Shown one piece after another: positions 8,505 through 17,577 of a DNA stretch of 64,000 bases. This DNA is from Arthrobacter sp. MSA 4-2 (GTDB lineage Bacteria > Actinomycetota > Actinomycetes > Actinomycetales > Micrococcaceae), in NCBI RefSeq assembly GCF_016405885.1, contig NZ_JAEKGC010000004.1, positions 186,001-250,000 of the forward strand. Direction: 5' to 3'. Position 1 is the first letter of the stretch, and each line of letters starts with the position of its first letter. The position numbers were made by a program, and so were the translations under genes. A model generated the notes under the pieces. The model had not been told where the DNA came from. It did not search any database and was given only the letters and a program-made list of their open reading frames with translations.

Positions 8505-10295
8505 CTACTCGGTGCGCCAGGAGCGCCACAGCGAGGCGTAGGCGCCGTCGAGGGCCAGCAGTTCCTCGTGGGAGCCGAGCTCGGTGATGTTGCCGTCCTC
8601 GACCACCGCCACCCGGTCGGCGTCGTGGGCGGTGTGCAGGCGGTGGGCGATGGCGATCACCGTCCGGCCCTCAAGGACGACGCTGAGCGAGCGCTCGAGG
8701 TCCCGCGCGGACTGCGGGTCGATGAGCGAGGTGGCCTCGTCGAGGACCAGGGTGTGCGGGTCGGCCAGGATCAGCCGGGCCAGGGCCAGCTCCTGCGCCT
8801 GGGCCGGGGTCAGCTCGTGGGCGCCGGAGCCGACCTCGGTGTCGATCCCCTCCGGCAGTGCGGCGGCCCAGGACAGCGCGCCCACCGACTCCAGCGCGCC
8901 GGCGATCTCCGCTTCGGAGGCATCGGCGCGCCCCAGCCGCACATTGTCGGCGACCGAGCCGACAAAGACATGGTGCTCCTGGGTGACCAGGGCGACCTCT
9001 CGGCGCAGGTCGTCGAGGGGGCGGTCCACCAGCGGCACTCCGCCGACGGTCACCGACCCTGAGGTGGGCGGGTGGATCCCGGCGATCAGGCGGCCTAGCG
9101 TGGACTTGCCGGCGCCCGAGGGCCCGACGACCGCCAGGCGTTCCCCGCGCCGCAGGGTCAGGTCCACGCCGTGGAGCACGTTGTGGCCGGGCCGGTAGGC
9201 GTAGGTGGCCCCGCAGACGCGGATGTCCTCGTTCGCCGGCGCTTCGGCCGTCGCCGTGCGATCGGGAGGCACTTCCTTCACTCCGATGATCCGGGCCAGC
9301 GACGCGGCCCCGACCTGGATCTCGTCGGTCCACATGATGAGCAGGTCGACGGGATCGATGAGGCGCACGGCCAGCAGGGCCACCGCCGCGACGGCCCCGG
9401 GGGTCACGACATCGAGCGACGCCAGCCAGCCGCCCCACACCAGCACCCCGGCGACGGGCAGCCAGAACGCGATGTCCGCCGCAGGGAACAGGACGCTGCG
9501 CAGCCACAGCGTGTAGCGCTCTGCGCGGTAACTGTCGGCCAGGGCGCCGTCGATGGTGGCCCTGCGTGCACCGCCCAGGCCGAGCGCATCCACGGTCCGC
9601 GCCCCCTCGATGGTTTCGGTCACGGCGCCGTTGATCACCGCGTAGGTCTCCCGTTCCCTCTGGTACCCGGCCGAGGAGCGGGACAGGTACCACCGCGTCA
9701 CCGGGTAGAGCAGGGGAAGGCCCGTCAGCAGGGCCACCGACAGCAGCGGGGAGGCGACGACGGCGGCCGCCAGCGTCAGCACGATGGTCACCGCCGACAC
9801 CACGACCTGCGGCACCCCGAACCGCACCGTGTGCGAGACGGCGTCGATGTCGTTCGTGGTGCGCGCCACCAGGTCGCCGGTGCCAGCCTTCTCCACGGTC
9901 GACAGCGGCAGCGCGGTGACCTGCTCCATAAAGTCCTCCCGCAGCCGGGCGAAGACCCGTTCGCCGAACACCATGCCGGACCGCACGGCGAACCGGCGCA
10001 GGAGGGACTGCAGGAGCAGGGAACCGAGCATCGCCAGCGAGACCCAGGTGACGAACTCCCGGGTGGTGCCGGCGAGGACGGCGTCCACGACGACGCCCAG
10101 CAGCAATGGGCCGGCGAGCCCGGCCACGGCTGAGCCGACGTACAGTGCCACGACGGCCGCCAGGCCGCGGCGGTGGTGGCGGATCAGGCGGGCGGCCTCG
10201 GCGCGCACGGCACGGGCGCCGGCCACCGGGAGGCGGTCCGGTTCCCCGCCGCGCTGCCCGGCGTCCGGGCCGGTGCGGGTTGCTGTATCACTCAC
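8505..10295 (-). CDS. ABC exporter subunit with catalytic ATP site (heterodimer partner B)
   Basis: This 596-residue half-exporter has an N-terminal membrane domain and a C-terminal ATPase. Walker A (GPSGAGKST, near residue 390), Walker B (LVLDEATS, near 517) and the H-loop histidine (AIAHRL, near 548) are intact. The signature motif is not: where LSGGQ is expected the protein reads LTPAQAQE (near 493). Its upstream neighbour has the opposite pattern, so the two should form a heterodimer with one working and one dead ATP site. The GTG start overlaps the partner's TGA by eight bases, indicating translational coupling. The substrate is unknown. Confidence 0.9.
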   Translation of the reverse strand: MSDTATRTGPDAGQRGGEPDRLPVAGARAVRAEAARLIRHHRRGLAAVVALYVGSAVAGLAGPLLLGVVVDAVLAGTTREFVTWVSLAMLGSLLLQSLLRRFAVRSGMVFGERVFARLREDFMEQVTALPLSTVEKAGTGDLVARTTNDIDAVSHTVRFGVPQVVVSAVTIVLTLAAAVVASPLLSVALLTGLPLLYPVTRWYLSRSSAGYQRERETYAVINGAVTETIEGARTVDALGLGGARRATIDGALADSYRAERYTLWLRSVLFPAADIAFWLPVAGVLVWGGWLASLDVVTPGAVAAVALLAVRLIDPVDLLIMWTDEIQVGAASLARIIGVKEVPPDRTATAEAPANEDIRVCGATYAYRPGHNVLHGVDLTLRRGERLAVVGPSGAGKSTLGRLIAGIHPPTSGSVTVGGVPLVDRPLDDLRREVALVTQEHHVFVGSVADNVRLGRADASEAEIAGALESVGALSWAAALPEGIDTEVGSGAHELTPAQAQELALARLILADPHTLVLDEATSLIDPQSARDLERSLSVVLEGRTVIAIAHRLHTAHDADRVAVVEDGNITELGSHEELLALDGAYASLWRSWRTE

Positions 10296-12009
10296 TGCGG
10301 ATCACAACGTTTCGGTAGTTCGGATTGCCTGCCATCAGGTCGCGGTGGGCGCCGTCCGCGCTGACCCTGCCGTCCTCGAGGAAGACCACCGAGTCAACGA
10401 TGCCCAGGAGCAGGGGACTCGCGGTCACCACCAGCGTGGTGAGGCCGGGGCGGCTCCGCTCCCTGCGGAAGCCGGCGGCGATCCGGGACTCGGTGTGGGC
10501 ATCGACGGCGCTCGTGGGCTCGATGAGGATCAGGGTCTCCGCACGGGTGAGCAGCGCCCGGGCCAGCACAATGCGCTGGCGCTGGCCGCCGGAGAACCCG
10601 CGGCCGCGCTCGGTCACCGCGGTGTCGAGGCCGTCCTCCACCCCGTCCAGGATGTCCAGGGCGCTGGCGGCCTGCAGTGCGTCGAGAATGGCGGCGTCGT
10701 CATGGCGCTGCTGCGGGTCAAGCTGGGACCGCAGGGAACCGGTGAAGAGTTGGGGCGCCGCCTCGCTGACGACGATGCGGCGGCGAATCTCCGCCAGCGT
10801 CACCGCGCCCAGGCCCACCCCGCCCCAGCGGACGCCGTCCGCGCCGGCCGCGGCGTCGTCGAAGCGTCCGAGCCGGGTGGCGACGGCGGCCGCGCCGGCG
10901 GGGTCCGCCGAGACCAGTGCCGTGATCCGGCCCGGCTCAAGAACCAGCCCGCTCGCTGTGTCCAGCAGAGCGGCACCGGGCGCCGGCGGCGGCACTGGTG
11001 CGGGAGCGTCGGAGACCAAGGGTTCCACCCGGAGCACGGCGAGGATCTTCCGGGCCCCGACCTGGGCGCGGATGGTCCGCGACACGGCGTCGGCCGCGGT
11101 GCGGATCGGGGTCACGAGGAACACCGAGAAACCGTAGAGCGCCACGAGCTCACCGGGCGAGATGGTGCCGTCGATCACCAGGCCGGCACCGACCCAGGTG
11201 AACACCACACTGAAGGTGCCGGCGATGAACACCTGGGACGCCTCGAGGTCGGCGAGGGAACGGGCGACGCGGATGCCCGAATCGCGGGTCGCCGCGGACC
11301 GGGCGCGGTAGCGGCGGACGAAGATGTGCTCGCCGCCGATGCCGCGCAGTACCCGCAGCCCGGCGACGGTGTCGGCCCCCACCGCCGTCATCTTCCCCGA
11401 GTCGGCCCGCTGCTCGCGCTGGCGGGCCTGCAGCGGGCGCACCACGAACAGCAGCAGGGCGCAGCACGCCGGAACGCCAACCAGCACCAGGAGCCCCAGC
11501 TCGGGGGAGGTGCCGAAGATCAGGGCGCTGACCACGAGCCAGGCCGCGAAGGCGCCGGCCAGCCGGGCCGAGACGTCGAAGATCTCCCCAAGCCGGAAGG
11601 TGTCCGACGCGGCGGTCGAAACAACCTCTCCGGTGGAGAGGGTGTTCGGCAGCGCGTCACCGGTGCGGGTGACGTGGTGTCCGACCAGTTGGACCGACTT
11701 GAAGGAGGCCTGGAGCCAGTTGCTGACGGCCACGCGGTGCCCGAAGGTGTCGGCCGCAGCCTGCACCACCATCAGCCCCAGCAGGATCAGGACCTCGACC
11801 GCGAGGGCGCGGCCGTTCCCGGCCAGGATGCCGCGGTCCACGGCCCGGCCGAGGAAGAAGGGCATGAGGGCCTGCGCCACCATCCACACCGCGCCGAGCA
11901 GGGCACCGGCGGCCAGCGTCGCCTTCTGCTTCGACGCAAGCCACACCAGGAACCGGGTGGGGGAGCGGAGGTCCGGAGGGCCCGAATCGGGGTAGGGAAA
12001 GGAGCGCAC
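10288..12009 (-). CDS. ABC exporter subunit with degenerate ATP site (heterodimer partner A)
   Basis: This 573-residue half-exporter keeps a proper signature motif (FSGGQRQR, near residue 470) but has lost the ATP-binding residues. The Walker A region reads ALVSADPAGAAAVATRL with no GKS/T, Walker B is LILIEPTS with Asp replaced by Ile, and the switch histidine is missing (VTASPLLL). This is the mirror image of the downstream subunit, so the pair can build one consensus site. GTG start at 12009. fliA lies upstream in the opposite orientation. Confidence 0.88.
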   Translation of the reverse strand: MRSFPYPDSGPPDLRSPTRFLVWLASKQKATLAAGALLGAVWMVAQALMPFFLGRAVDRGILAGNGRALAVEVLILLGLMVVQAAADTFGHRVAVSNWLQASFKSVQLVGHHVTRTGDALPNTLSTGEVVSTAASDTFRLGEIFDVSARLAGAFAAWLVVSALIFGTSPELGLLVLVGVPACCALLLFVVRPLQARQREQRADSGKMTAVGADTVAGLRVLRGIGGEHIFVRRYRARSAATRDSGIRVARSLADLEASQVFIAGTFSVVFTWVGAGLVIDGTISPGELVALYGFSVFLVTPIRTAADAVSRTIRAQVGARKILAVLRVEPLVSDAPAPVPPPAPGAALLDTASGLVLEPGRITALVSADPAGAAAVATRLGRFDDAAAGADGVRWGGVGLGAVTLAEIRRRIVVSEAAPQLFTGSLRSQLDPQQRHDDAAILDALQAASALDILDGVEDGLDTAVTERGRGFSGGQRQRIVLARALLTRAETLILIEPTSAVDAHTESRIAAGFRRERSRPGLTTLVVTASPLLLGIVDSVVFLEDGRVSADGAHRDLMAGNPNYRNVVIRSE

Positions 12010-12204
12010 GAACAGTCATCCTAGACCGGTTTCCATCCCATTGATAGAGGTTTCCCAATCGCTTCGGCGGGGGCGGAAACGGGCGGCTCCCACGCTCCCT
12101 CCGGCGATGCTCTGGATATCCGCAGGATCGGCGCAGTATTTCAGTAGGAATTCCACGCTGTTTTTGCACCTCGCTATTTCGGCCCTAAACGTGGTCTTAC
12201 TGTT

Positions 12205-12224
12205 GGAAAACCGGGAAGTTTTCC
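12205..12224. promoter_or_regulatory. Inverted repeat upstream of fliA
   Basis: GGAAAAC and GTTTTCC form perfect 7-base arms around a 6-base loop, 84 bases before the fliA start. It could be an operator or an RNA hairpin in the fliA leader. No sigma-28 box was found before fliA itself. Confidence 0.4.
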
Positions 12225-12307
12225 GGCCATTGCCTCCGGGGAACCGGAGTCCGGCCGGCGAAAATCCACAGCCACCGGCGCGGATTGCAAATCGTGTTTA
12301 TGAGGGG

Positions 12308-13138
12308 ATGTCCGAGTTGAACCGTGAAGAACGCAACAAGATGATTGTGGAGAATCTTCCGCTGGTTGGATATCTTGTCTCGGAAATCTGCGCTCGGTCC
12401 CCGCACCTCTCACGCGAGGACCTCGCCGGTGCCGGCGCCCTCGCGCTCGTCTCCGCCGCCCAGTCCTTCGACCCTTCCTACGGCGTGCGGTTCGGCACCT
12501 TCGCCCGGCGGCGCATCCTTGGCGCCTTCGCCGACGACATGAGGGCCTCCGACTGGGCCAGCCGGGACACCCGCCGGCGGATCAAGGAGACCCTCGCGGT
12601 GTCCGAACTGCTCACCGGGGCGCTGCAGCGCAACCCCACGGTCGCCGAGATCGCAGAGGTGCTGGGCGTCGGGCGCGACGCGGTGGCCGCGACCTTGGCC
12701 GACGCCTCACGCACCGTTTCGACCCTCGACGAGAACGCACCGGAATCGCTCACCGCCGTCATGGCCACCCCCGAGGAATCCCTGCTGGTCTCCGAGCAGG
12801 CCCAGGTTCTGCGGGCGGCGGTAGAGGCGCTGCCCGAGAAAATGCGCTACGTCATCGAGCAGACGTACTTCGAGGACCGCCCGGTCAAGGACCTGGCCGA
12901 GGAGTTCGGGTCCACCCACTCGGCGGTGTCCCAGCAGCGGGCCGAGGCCATCCGGCTGCTGCGCGACGGGATGGCTGCGGTGTATTCCGACTCCGACGGC
13001 GCCGCACCCGCGCCGGAGTCGCGCGTCGCCCCCGCCCGGCGCACCGCCTACCTCAGTTCCCTCGCGGCCCGGACCCGGGGTGGATCCACCCTGAGCGCCC
13101 CGGTGCGCCTGGCCGCCATGGCGCCCGTTTCCGCCTGA
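12308..13138 (+). CDS. fliA: Flagellar sigma factor FliA (sigma-28 family)
   Basis: This roughly 276-residue sigma-70 family protein has region 2 (ENLPLVGYLVSEICARSPHLSREDLAGAG, then FARRRILGAFADDMRASDW), region 3 and region 4 (LPEKMRYVIEQTYFEDRPVKDLAEEFG followed by an HTH). It has no region 1.1 and resembles FliA/WhiG. It sits at the end of the flagellar locus, and five flagellar promoters with a sigma-28 consensus occur in the window, so it most likely drives them. GAGGGG directly abuts the ATG at 12308, so the TTG at 12317 (nine-base spacing) may be the true start. The frame is open further upstream but unlike the family. The tail after region 4 is a poorly conserved Ala/Arg-rich extension. 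Confidence 0.88.
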   Translation: MSELNREERNKMIVENLPLVGYLVSEICARSPHLSREDLAGAGALALVSAAQSFDPSYGVRFGTFARRRILGAFADDMRASDWASRDTRRRIKETLAVSELLTGALQRNPTVAEIAEVLGVGRDAVAATLADASRTVSTLDENAPESLTAVMATPEESLLVSEQAQVLRAAVEALPEKMRYVIEQTYFEDRPVKDLAEEFGSTHSAVSQQRAEAIRLLRDGMAAVYSDSDGAAPAPESRVAPARRTAYLSSLAARTRGGSTLSAPVRLAAMAPVSA

Positions 13139-13170
13139 GGCCCCGGCGCACGCCGGAACTCCCGGGCCTT

Positions 13171-13202
13171 GGGGTCCAAAAGTCTAGGGGTCCAGAAGTC
13201 TA
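13171..13202. repeat. 16-bp tandem duplication containing the csrA stop codon
   Basis: On the minus strand the unit TAGACTTYTGGACCCC begins exactly at the csrA TAG and is repeated once immediately downstream (one mismatch). A small CCGGCG-CA-CGCCGG hairpin (13143-13156) sits between it and the end of fliA and may help end transcription from both sides. Confidence 0.85.
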
Positions 13203-13454
13203 GGAGCCGGCGTCCGGTTCAGGGTCCCTGCGGCCCAGCAGCGCCTTGAGCTGGAATTCGGCATCCGCATCGGAGACATTGGCCGAAAGATTCGCTTCGA
13301 TCACGGCCTGGAGAATCTCGCCGCGCTGGATCTTAACGCCCCGCGGCGCCTCGATCCCAATCTTGATGCCATCACCGCGCGATTCGAGAATGGTAATGAC
13401 GATATCCTCGCCGATATGAATCTTCTCGTTGAATTTCCGCGTTAGTACCAGCAC
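13200..13454 (-). CDS. csrA: Carbon storage regulator / flagellin translation repressor CsrA
   Basis: CsrA is a small dimeric RNA-binding protein that blocks translation by covering GGA sites near Shine-Dalgarno sequences. The 84 residues begin with the classic MLVLTRKFNEKIHIGEDI; IGIEAPRGVKIQR follows. In bacteria that have fliW, FliW binds CsrA and frees flagellin mRNA. fliW is in this locus, and the fliC leader has matching sites. csrA is the last gene of the leftward flagellar run, nine bases after the FlhF-like gene, with a GTG start and only a weak Shine-Dalgarno sequence. Confidence 0.95.
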   Translation of the reverse strand: MLVLTRKFNEKIHIGEDIVITILESRGDGIKIGIEAPRGVKIQRGEILQAVIEANLSANVSDADAEFQLKALLGRRDPEPDAGS

Positions 13455-13463
13455 AGTGAAAGC

Positions 13464-14405
13464 CTATCTTTGAATCCGCGTCGGAGGGAAAACTGTGGTC
13501 TGGTGGGCGGCCGGAGACGGGCCCGCAGGCCTGGCCGGAACCTCCGGGGCGTCGTCCACCCAGCTGACCGGAAAGCGCAGCGCCTGGACCGTTTCGGGGG
13601 TGGTGGTGTCCCGGCGGGAAAAGGCCGCAACGGCGTCGGGTTCGGCCACGGCCTCGACGGCCTCAACCCACGACACCGTGTCCCCGTGTTTGCGGGTGGC
13701 ATCCACGGCCAGCCACAGCTGGTCGAATCCCACGAGGGCCAGCGCGGGCAGATGGACAAAGGCCTCGGAGGGGTAGCCCAGCCCGAAGGCGACGACCACC
13801 GGCGCCCCGGCGAGCACCCCGGCGGCCCGCGCCTCGGTGGCCGCGCGCCGGTCCGCCACGTGGGCCAGTCCCTCGACCCGCAGCGCCCCGGCCGTCAGCA
13901 GGGCCGCCGGAGCCGCCGGTGCCAGCAGGGAGCGTCCCGCCTCGAGGGCGTCCCGGCCGGGCCCGGCCACGACGATGAGGTCGCCCGGCCCGTCCAGGGG
14001 CCGCGGCGACCGGTGGGCGCCCCCGGCGGCAGTGGCGCCAGCGGCCCCCGGGGCACCCGCGGCGGGGTCGACGGCTGACTCCAGGTCCTTCAGAAAGGAG
14101 GAGAACTCGCCGGATTCCGTTGACACCGGCACGGCGTTGAGGGCCGCCTCGGCGGTATCCGCGTCCGCCAGCAGGGCGGCGATGCCGGTGCGCTTGACCA
14201 CCGGGAGAGGATCGGTCGACGGGGCGGCGGCGTCGGGCAGTTCGACCGTGACCTCGTAGTGGTGCCGGGCCAGGAATCCTCCCAGCCCGCCCACCGTGAC
14301 GGCCTCGGCCCGCACAATCACGGCCTCGGGGCCGTACTCGGCCCGGACCTGCCGGCGGAGTGCCTCGATCGACGGGCCGCTAAGGTGAAACCGGTTCAGC
14401 GCCAC
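13464..14405 (-). CDS. FlhF-like flagellar protein without a P-loop
   Basis: The 313-residue protein follows flhA, where flhF usually lies. Its first 55 residues resemble the FlhF N-terminus (SIEALRRQVRAEYGPEAVIV ... GGLGGFLARHHYEVTVE). The SRP-type GTPase part is eroded: at the G1 position it reads VVAGPGRDALEAG, with no GKT, and other GTPase motifs are not recognisable, although a hydrophobic beta-alpha pattern (VGFDQLWLAVDATRKHGDTVSW) remains. FlhF normally controls flagellar placement and number. This version cannot bind GTP in the usual way, if the homology call is right. Its GTG start lies inside the end of flhA (26-base overlap). Confidence 0.65.
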   Translation of the reverse strand: MALNRFHLSGPSIEALRRQVRAEYGPEAVIVRAEAVTVGGLGGFLARHHYEVTVELPDAAAPSTDPLPVVKRTGIAALLADADTAEAALNAVPVSTESGEFSSFLKDLESAVDPAAGAPGAAGATAAGGAHRSPRPLDGPGDLIVVAGPGRDALEAGRSLLAPAAPAALLTAGALRVEGLAHVADRRAATEARAAGVLAGAPVVVAFGLGYPSEAFVHLPALALVGFDQLWLAVDATRKHGDTVSWVEAVEAVAEPDAVAAFSRRDTTTPETVQALRFPVSWVDDAPEVPARPAGPSPAAHQTTVFPPTRIQR

Positions 14406-16428
14406 GGACCACTCCTATCGTCTCGATGGGCACGTTGGCCGCCTGGGCCTCCTGATAGGACAATACCGGCAGTCCCCCCACCCGGGCGGAGACCAGCCGG
14501 CGCACCGCGGGGCGGATCAGCGGCGCGCAGACCAGGACGGGCTCGTGGCCCTGCTGCCCGGCCGCCGCCACGGTGGCGTGGAGGGAGGCCAGGACCGCCT
14601 CGATGCGGTTGGCGTCGAGGAGGATCTGGCTGCCGCCCTCGGCCGGGCGCAGGCCCTCAAGCATCGACTGTTCGAGGCCCGGCTCGATCATGACCACGCT
14701 CAGCTGGCCGCCGCTGAGATGGCGCACCGCCAGCGCCGGCCCCAGGGCGCGCCGGGCCGCCTCGATCAGCCCCTCGGGGTCCGTTGAGACCTTGGCCCGA
14801 AGGGTGAGCGCCTCGAAGATGCGCGGCAGGTCGTTGATGGGAACGTGCTCCTCGAGCAGGCCCTGCAGGACCCGCTGGACCTCGGCGAGGGAGAGCAGCC
14901 CGGGGACCAGTTCGTCCACCGCCGACGGGCTTGCCTCCTTGACGCTTTCGGTGAGGAGCCGGACGTCCTCGCGGGTCAGCAGGCGCGCCGCATTGGCCGT
15001 GACGATCGAGGAGAGGTGGGTGATGAGCACCGACACCCGGTCGATGACCGTCGCCCCGGTCATCTGGGCGCTGTGCGCCATGCCGGCCGGCACCCATTTG
15101 CCCGGCAGCCCGAACACCGGTTCCATGGTCGCGGTCCCGGGCAGGGCGTCGAGCGCATCGCCCAGGGCGAGCACCTTGCCCGCCGGGGCCTCCCCGCGGC
15201 CGGCCTCCACGCCGCCGATGCGGATGGCGTAGGTTCCCGGCGGCAGGTCGATGCTGTCGCGGGCGTTGACCGGCGGCAGCACGAACCCGAGGTCCATGCC
15301 GATCTTCTGGCGCAGGCTGCGCACCCGGGCCAGGAGGTCGTCCGAGGCGCCGGTGACGGTGTCCACCAGGTCCGCCGCGAGCAGGATCTCCAGGGGCTGG
15401 ACGCGGAGCCTGCGGATGAGCTCCTCGGGCGACTCCGGGGCCGGTTCGACGGCGGCCGCCGCCTCCCGCTGGGCCGCGGCCGCGGCGGCGGTCTCGGTGG
15501 CCTTGATCTTCCGCGAGGCGAAGATCAGCGCCCCGCCGATGAGCAGGAACGGCAGTTTCGGCATGCCTGGGATCAGGGCCAGGGCCACGGCCGCGGTGCC
15601 GGCGATCAGCAGGGCGTTGCGGGACTGGGAGACCTGGTTTGAGGCGGTGGTGCCCATGTCGGCCTCGGCGTTGGAGCGGGTCACGATCATGCCCGTGGCC
15701 ACCGCCATCAGCAGCGCCGGGATCTGGGTGACCAGGCCGTCGCCGATGGTGAGGATGGCGTAGGTGCGCAGCGCCTCCCCGGCGGGCATGCCGTGCATGG
15801 CCATGCCGATGGCGACCCCGCCCACCAGGTTGATGATCAGGATGACGATGCCGGCGATCGCATCGCCCTTCACGAACTTCGAGGCCCCGTCCATGGCTCC
15901 GTAGAAGTCGGCTTCGGCGGAGACCTCGGCGCGGCGTTCCTTGGCCTGTTCGTCGGTGACCAGGCCGGCGTTGAGGTCGGCGTCGATGGCCATCTGCTTG
16001 CCGGGCATCGCATCGAGGGTGAAGCGCGCGCCGACTTCCGCGACCCGCTCGGCGCCCTTGGTGACGACGAGGAACTGGATGACCACGAGGATCAGGAAGA
16101 TCACGCTGCCGATGATGATGTTCCCGCCTACGGTGACCTGCCCGAACGCCTCGATGATCTTCCCGGCGTGGGCCTCCCCGAGGATCAGGCGGGTCGAGGC
16201 GACGTTCAGTCCGAGGCGGAACAGCGTGGCCACCAGCAGCAGCGAGGGGAACACCGAGAAGTCCAGCGGCTTCTGGACGAACATCGAGGTCAGCAGCACC
16301 ACCAGCGCCAGCAGGATGTTCGCGGCGATCAGGAAGTCGAGCAGGCCTGCGGGAACGGGCACGATGAGCAGCATGATGATGCCGACCACGCCGATCGGCA
16401 CCGCGAGGCGGGCGAGCTTGGAATTCAT
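14380..16428 (-). CDS. flhA: Flagellar export gate protein FlhA
   Basis: FlhA forms the nonameric ring of the flagellar type III export gate and uses the proton-motive force. The 682-residue length is normal. The N-terminal half has the multi-span membrane part beginning LAVPIGVVGIIMLLIVPVPAGLLDFLIAANI and the conserved cytoplasmic FHIPEP-like segment (AERVAEVGARFTLDAMPGKQMAIDADLNAG). The C-terminal cytoplasmic domain that docks chaperone-substrate complexes is complete. It lies between flhB and the FlhF-like gene. Confidence 0.96.
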   Translation of the reverse strand: MNSKLARLAVPIGVVGIIMLLIVPVPAGLLDFLIAANILLALVVLLTSMFVQKPLDFSVFPSLLLVATLFRLGLNVASTRLILGEAHAGKIIEAFGQVTVGGNIIIGSVIFLILVVIQFLVVTKGAERVAEVGARFTLDAMPGKQMAIDADLNAGLVTDEQAKERRAEVSAEADFYGAMDGASKFVKGDAIAGIVILIINLVGGVAIGMAMHGMPAGEALRTYAILTIGDGLVTQIPALLMAVATGMIVTRSNAEADMGTTASNQVSQSRNALLIAGTAAVALALIPGMPKLPFLLIGGALIFASRKIKATETAAAAAAQREAAAAVEPAPESPEELIRRLRVQPLEILLAADLVDTVTGASDDLLARVRSLRQKIGMDLGFVLPPVNARDSIDLPPGTYAIRIGGVEAGRGEAPAGKVLALGDALDALPGTATMEPVFGLPGKWVPAGMAHSAQMTGATVIDRVSVLITHLSSIVTANAARLLTREDVRLLTESVKEASPSAVDELVPGLLSLAEVQRVLQGLLEEHVPINDLPRIFEALTLRAKVSTDPEGLIEAARRALGPALAVRHLSGGQLSVVMIEPGLEQSMLEGLRPAEGGSQILLDANRIEAVLASLHATVAAAGQQGHEPVLVCAPLIRPAVRRLVSARVGGLPVLSYQEAQAANVPIETIGVVRGAEPVSP

Positions 16429-16479
16429 GGTGCGCTCCTTCGGGGGAGGACTCGGGGGAAGTGGTTGGAGGCGGGGGTC

Positions 16480-17577
16480 TCAGTCAAGGAAGGACCCCTT
16501 CCGGAAGGCCCGGTGGATGCCCGCTGCGCTGCCGCGCTGCTTCAGCCGCAGGACGAAGGCCAGAACCCCGGCGACGGCGGCGTAGAACTCGGCGGGGATC
16601 TCCTGGCCCAGTTCGCAGGCCCCGTGCAGCGCCCGGGCCAGCGGAATGTCCTGCACCAGCGGGACCTTCTCCTGTTCGGCCTTCTCACGGATCTTCAGGG
16701 CCACCGGGCCGGCCCCCTTGGCGACGACCCGCGGCGCAGAGACCCCGGCCTCGTACTTGAGGGCGACGGCCACGTGGGTGGGATTGACCAGGACGACGTC
16801 CGCTCCGCCGACGGCGGCGATCATGCGGTTCCGGGACAGGGCCATCTGCCGGGCTCGCCGCTGGGACTTGATCAGGGGGTCGCCGTCGGTGCTCTTGTTC
16901 TCGTCCTTGACCTCCTTGCGGGTCATCCGGGTCTTCTTCCGGTTGCGCCGGCCCACCACGAAGACGTCGGCGAGGGCGAGCACCACCCCGGCGAGGATGG
17001 CGAACCGCAGCAGCGCGGCGACCCCGCCGCCGGTGGCCGTGAGCAGCGCGGCCACCGACATCCCGCCGGCGCTCATCAGCGTGGGCATGAGCCCCTGGAC
17101 CACCCAGTACAGCACCGCTCCGAGGACGGCGGTCTTCAGCAGCGCCTTCACCCCGTTCCACAGGGCCTGCATCCCGAAGGTGTTCTTGACCCCGGTGACC
17201 AGGTTGAACTGCTCGAACTTGCCGCGGAACTTCTTGAACTGGATCCCGCCCTGGCCGGCCGCCCCCGCCAGGACCGCTCCGACGACGGCGAGCAGCATGG
17301 GGAGCAGCGTTCCGGCCATCGAGGCCAGGGCCTCGCCGAGGACGCCCAGGGCGATGCCGGGCTCCGGCGCCGCCGCGATGGTGCGGACGCTGAAGAGCTG
17401 GTCGGCGGCCGCGTCGGCGCCCCGGGAGATGGTCGAGGGAAGCATCACCGCGGCCGCGCCGATGCCCAGCCAGGCGGTGAGGTCGGAGGACTTGGACAGC
17501 TGCCCCTTGTCGCGGACCTCCTTCATCCGCTTGTCGGTGGCCTGTTCGGTCCGTTCCTGGGAGGAATCGTCGGCCAT
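16480..17577 (-). CDS. flhB: Flagellar export switch protein FlhB
   Basis: FlhB switches the export apparatus from hook to filament substrates by cleaving itself. The 365-residue protein begins with the usual soluble start (SQERTEQATDKRMKEVRDKGQLSKSSDL), has four membrane spans, and carries the self-cleavage motif NPTH at about residues 265-268 (VVLVNPTHVAVALKYE). Its ATG directly follows the fliR stop, so it belongs to the fliM-to-flhA run. Confidence 0.96.
   Translation of the reverse strand: MADDSSQERTEQATDKRMKEVRDKGQLSKSSDLTAWLGIGAAAVMLPSTISRGADAAADQLFSVRTIAAAPEPGIALGVLGEALASMAGTLLPMLLAVVGAVLAGAAGQGGIQFKKFRGKFEQFNLVTGVKNTFGMQALWNGVKALLKTAVLGAVLYWVVQGLMPTLMSAGGMSVAALLTATGGGVAALLRFAILAGVVLALADVFVVGRRNRKKTRMTRKEVKDENKSTDGDPLIKSQRRARQMALSRNRMIAAVGGADVVLVNPTHVAVALKYEAGVSAPRVVAKGAGPVALKIREKAEQEKVPLVQDIPLARALHGACELGQEIPAEFYAAVAGVLAFVLRLKQRGSAAGIHRAFRKGSFLD

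Noticed and set aside
12041..12307. N-terminal extension of FliA from an upstream start
   Set aside because: The added residues do not resemble sigma factors and would include a leader with an inverted repeat; the start near 12308-12317 fits the family.
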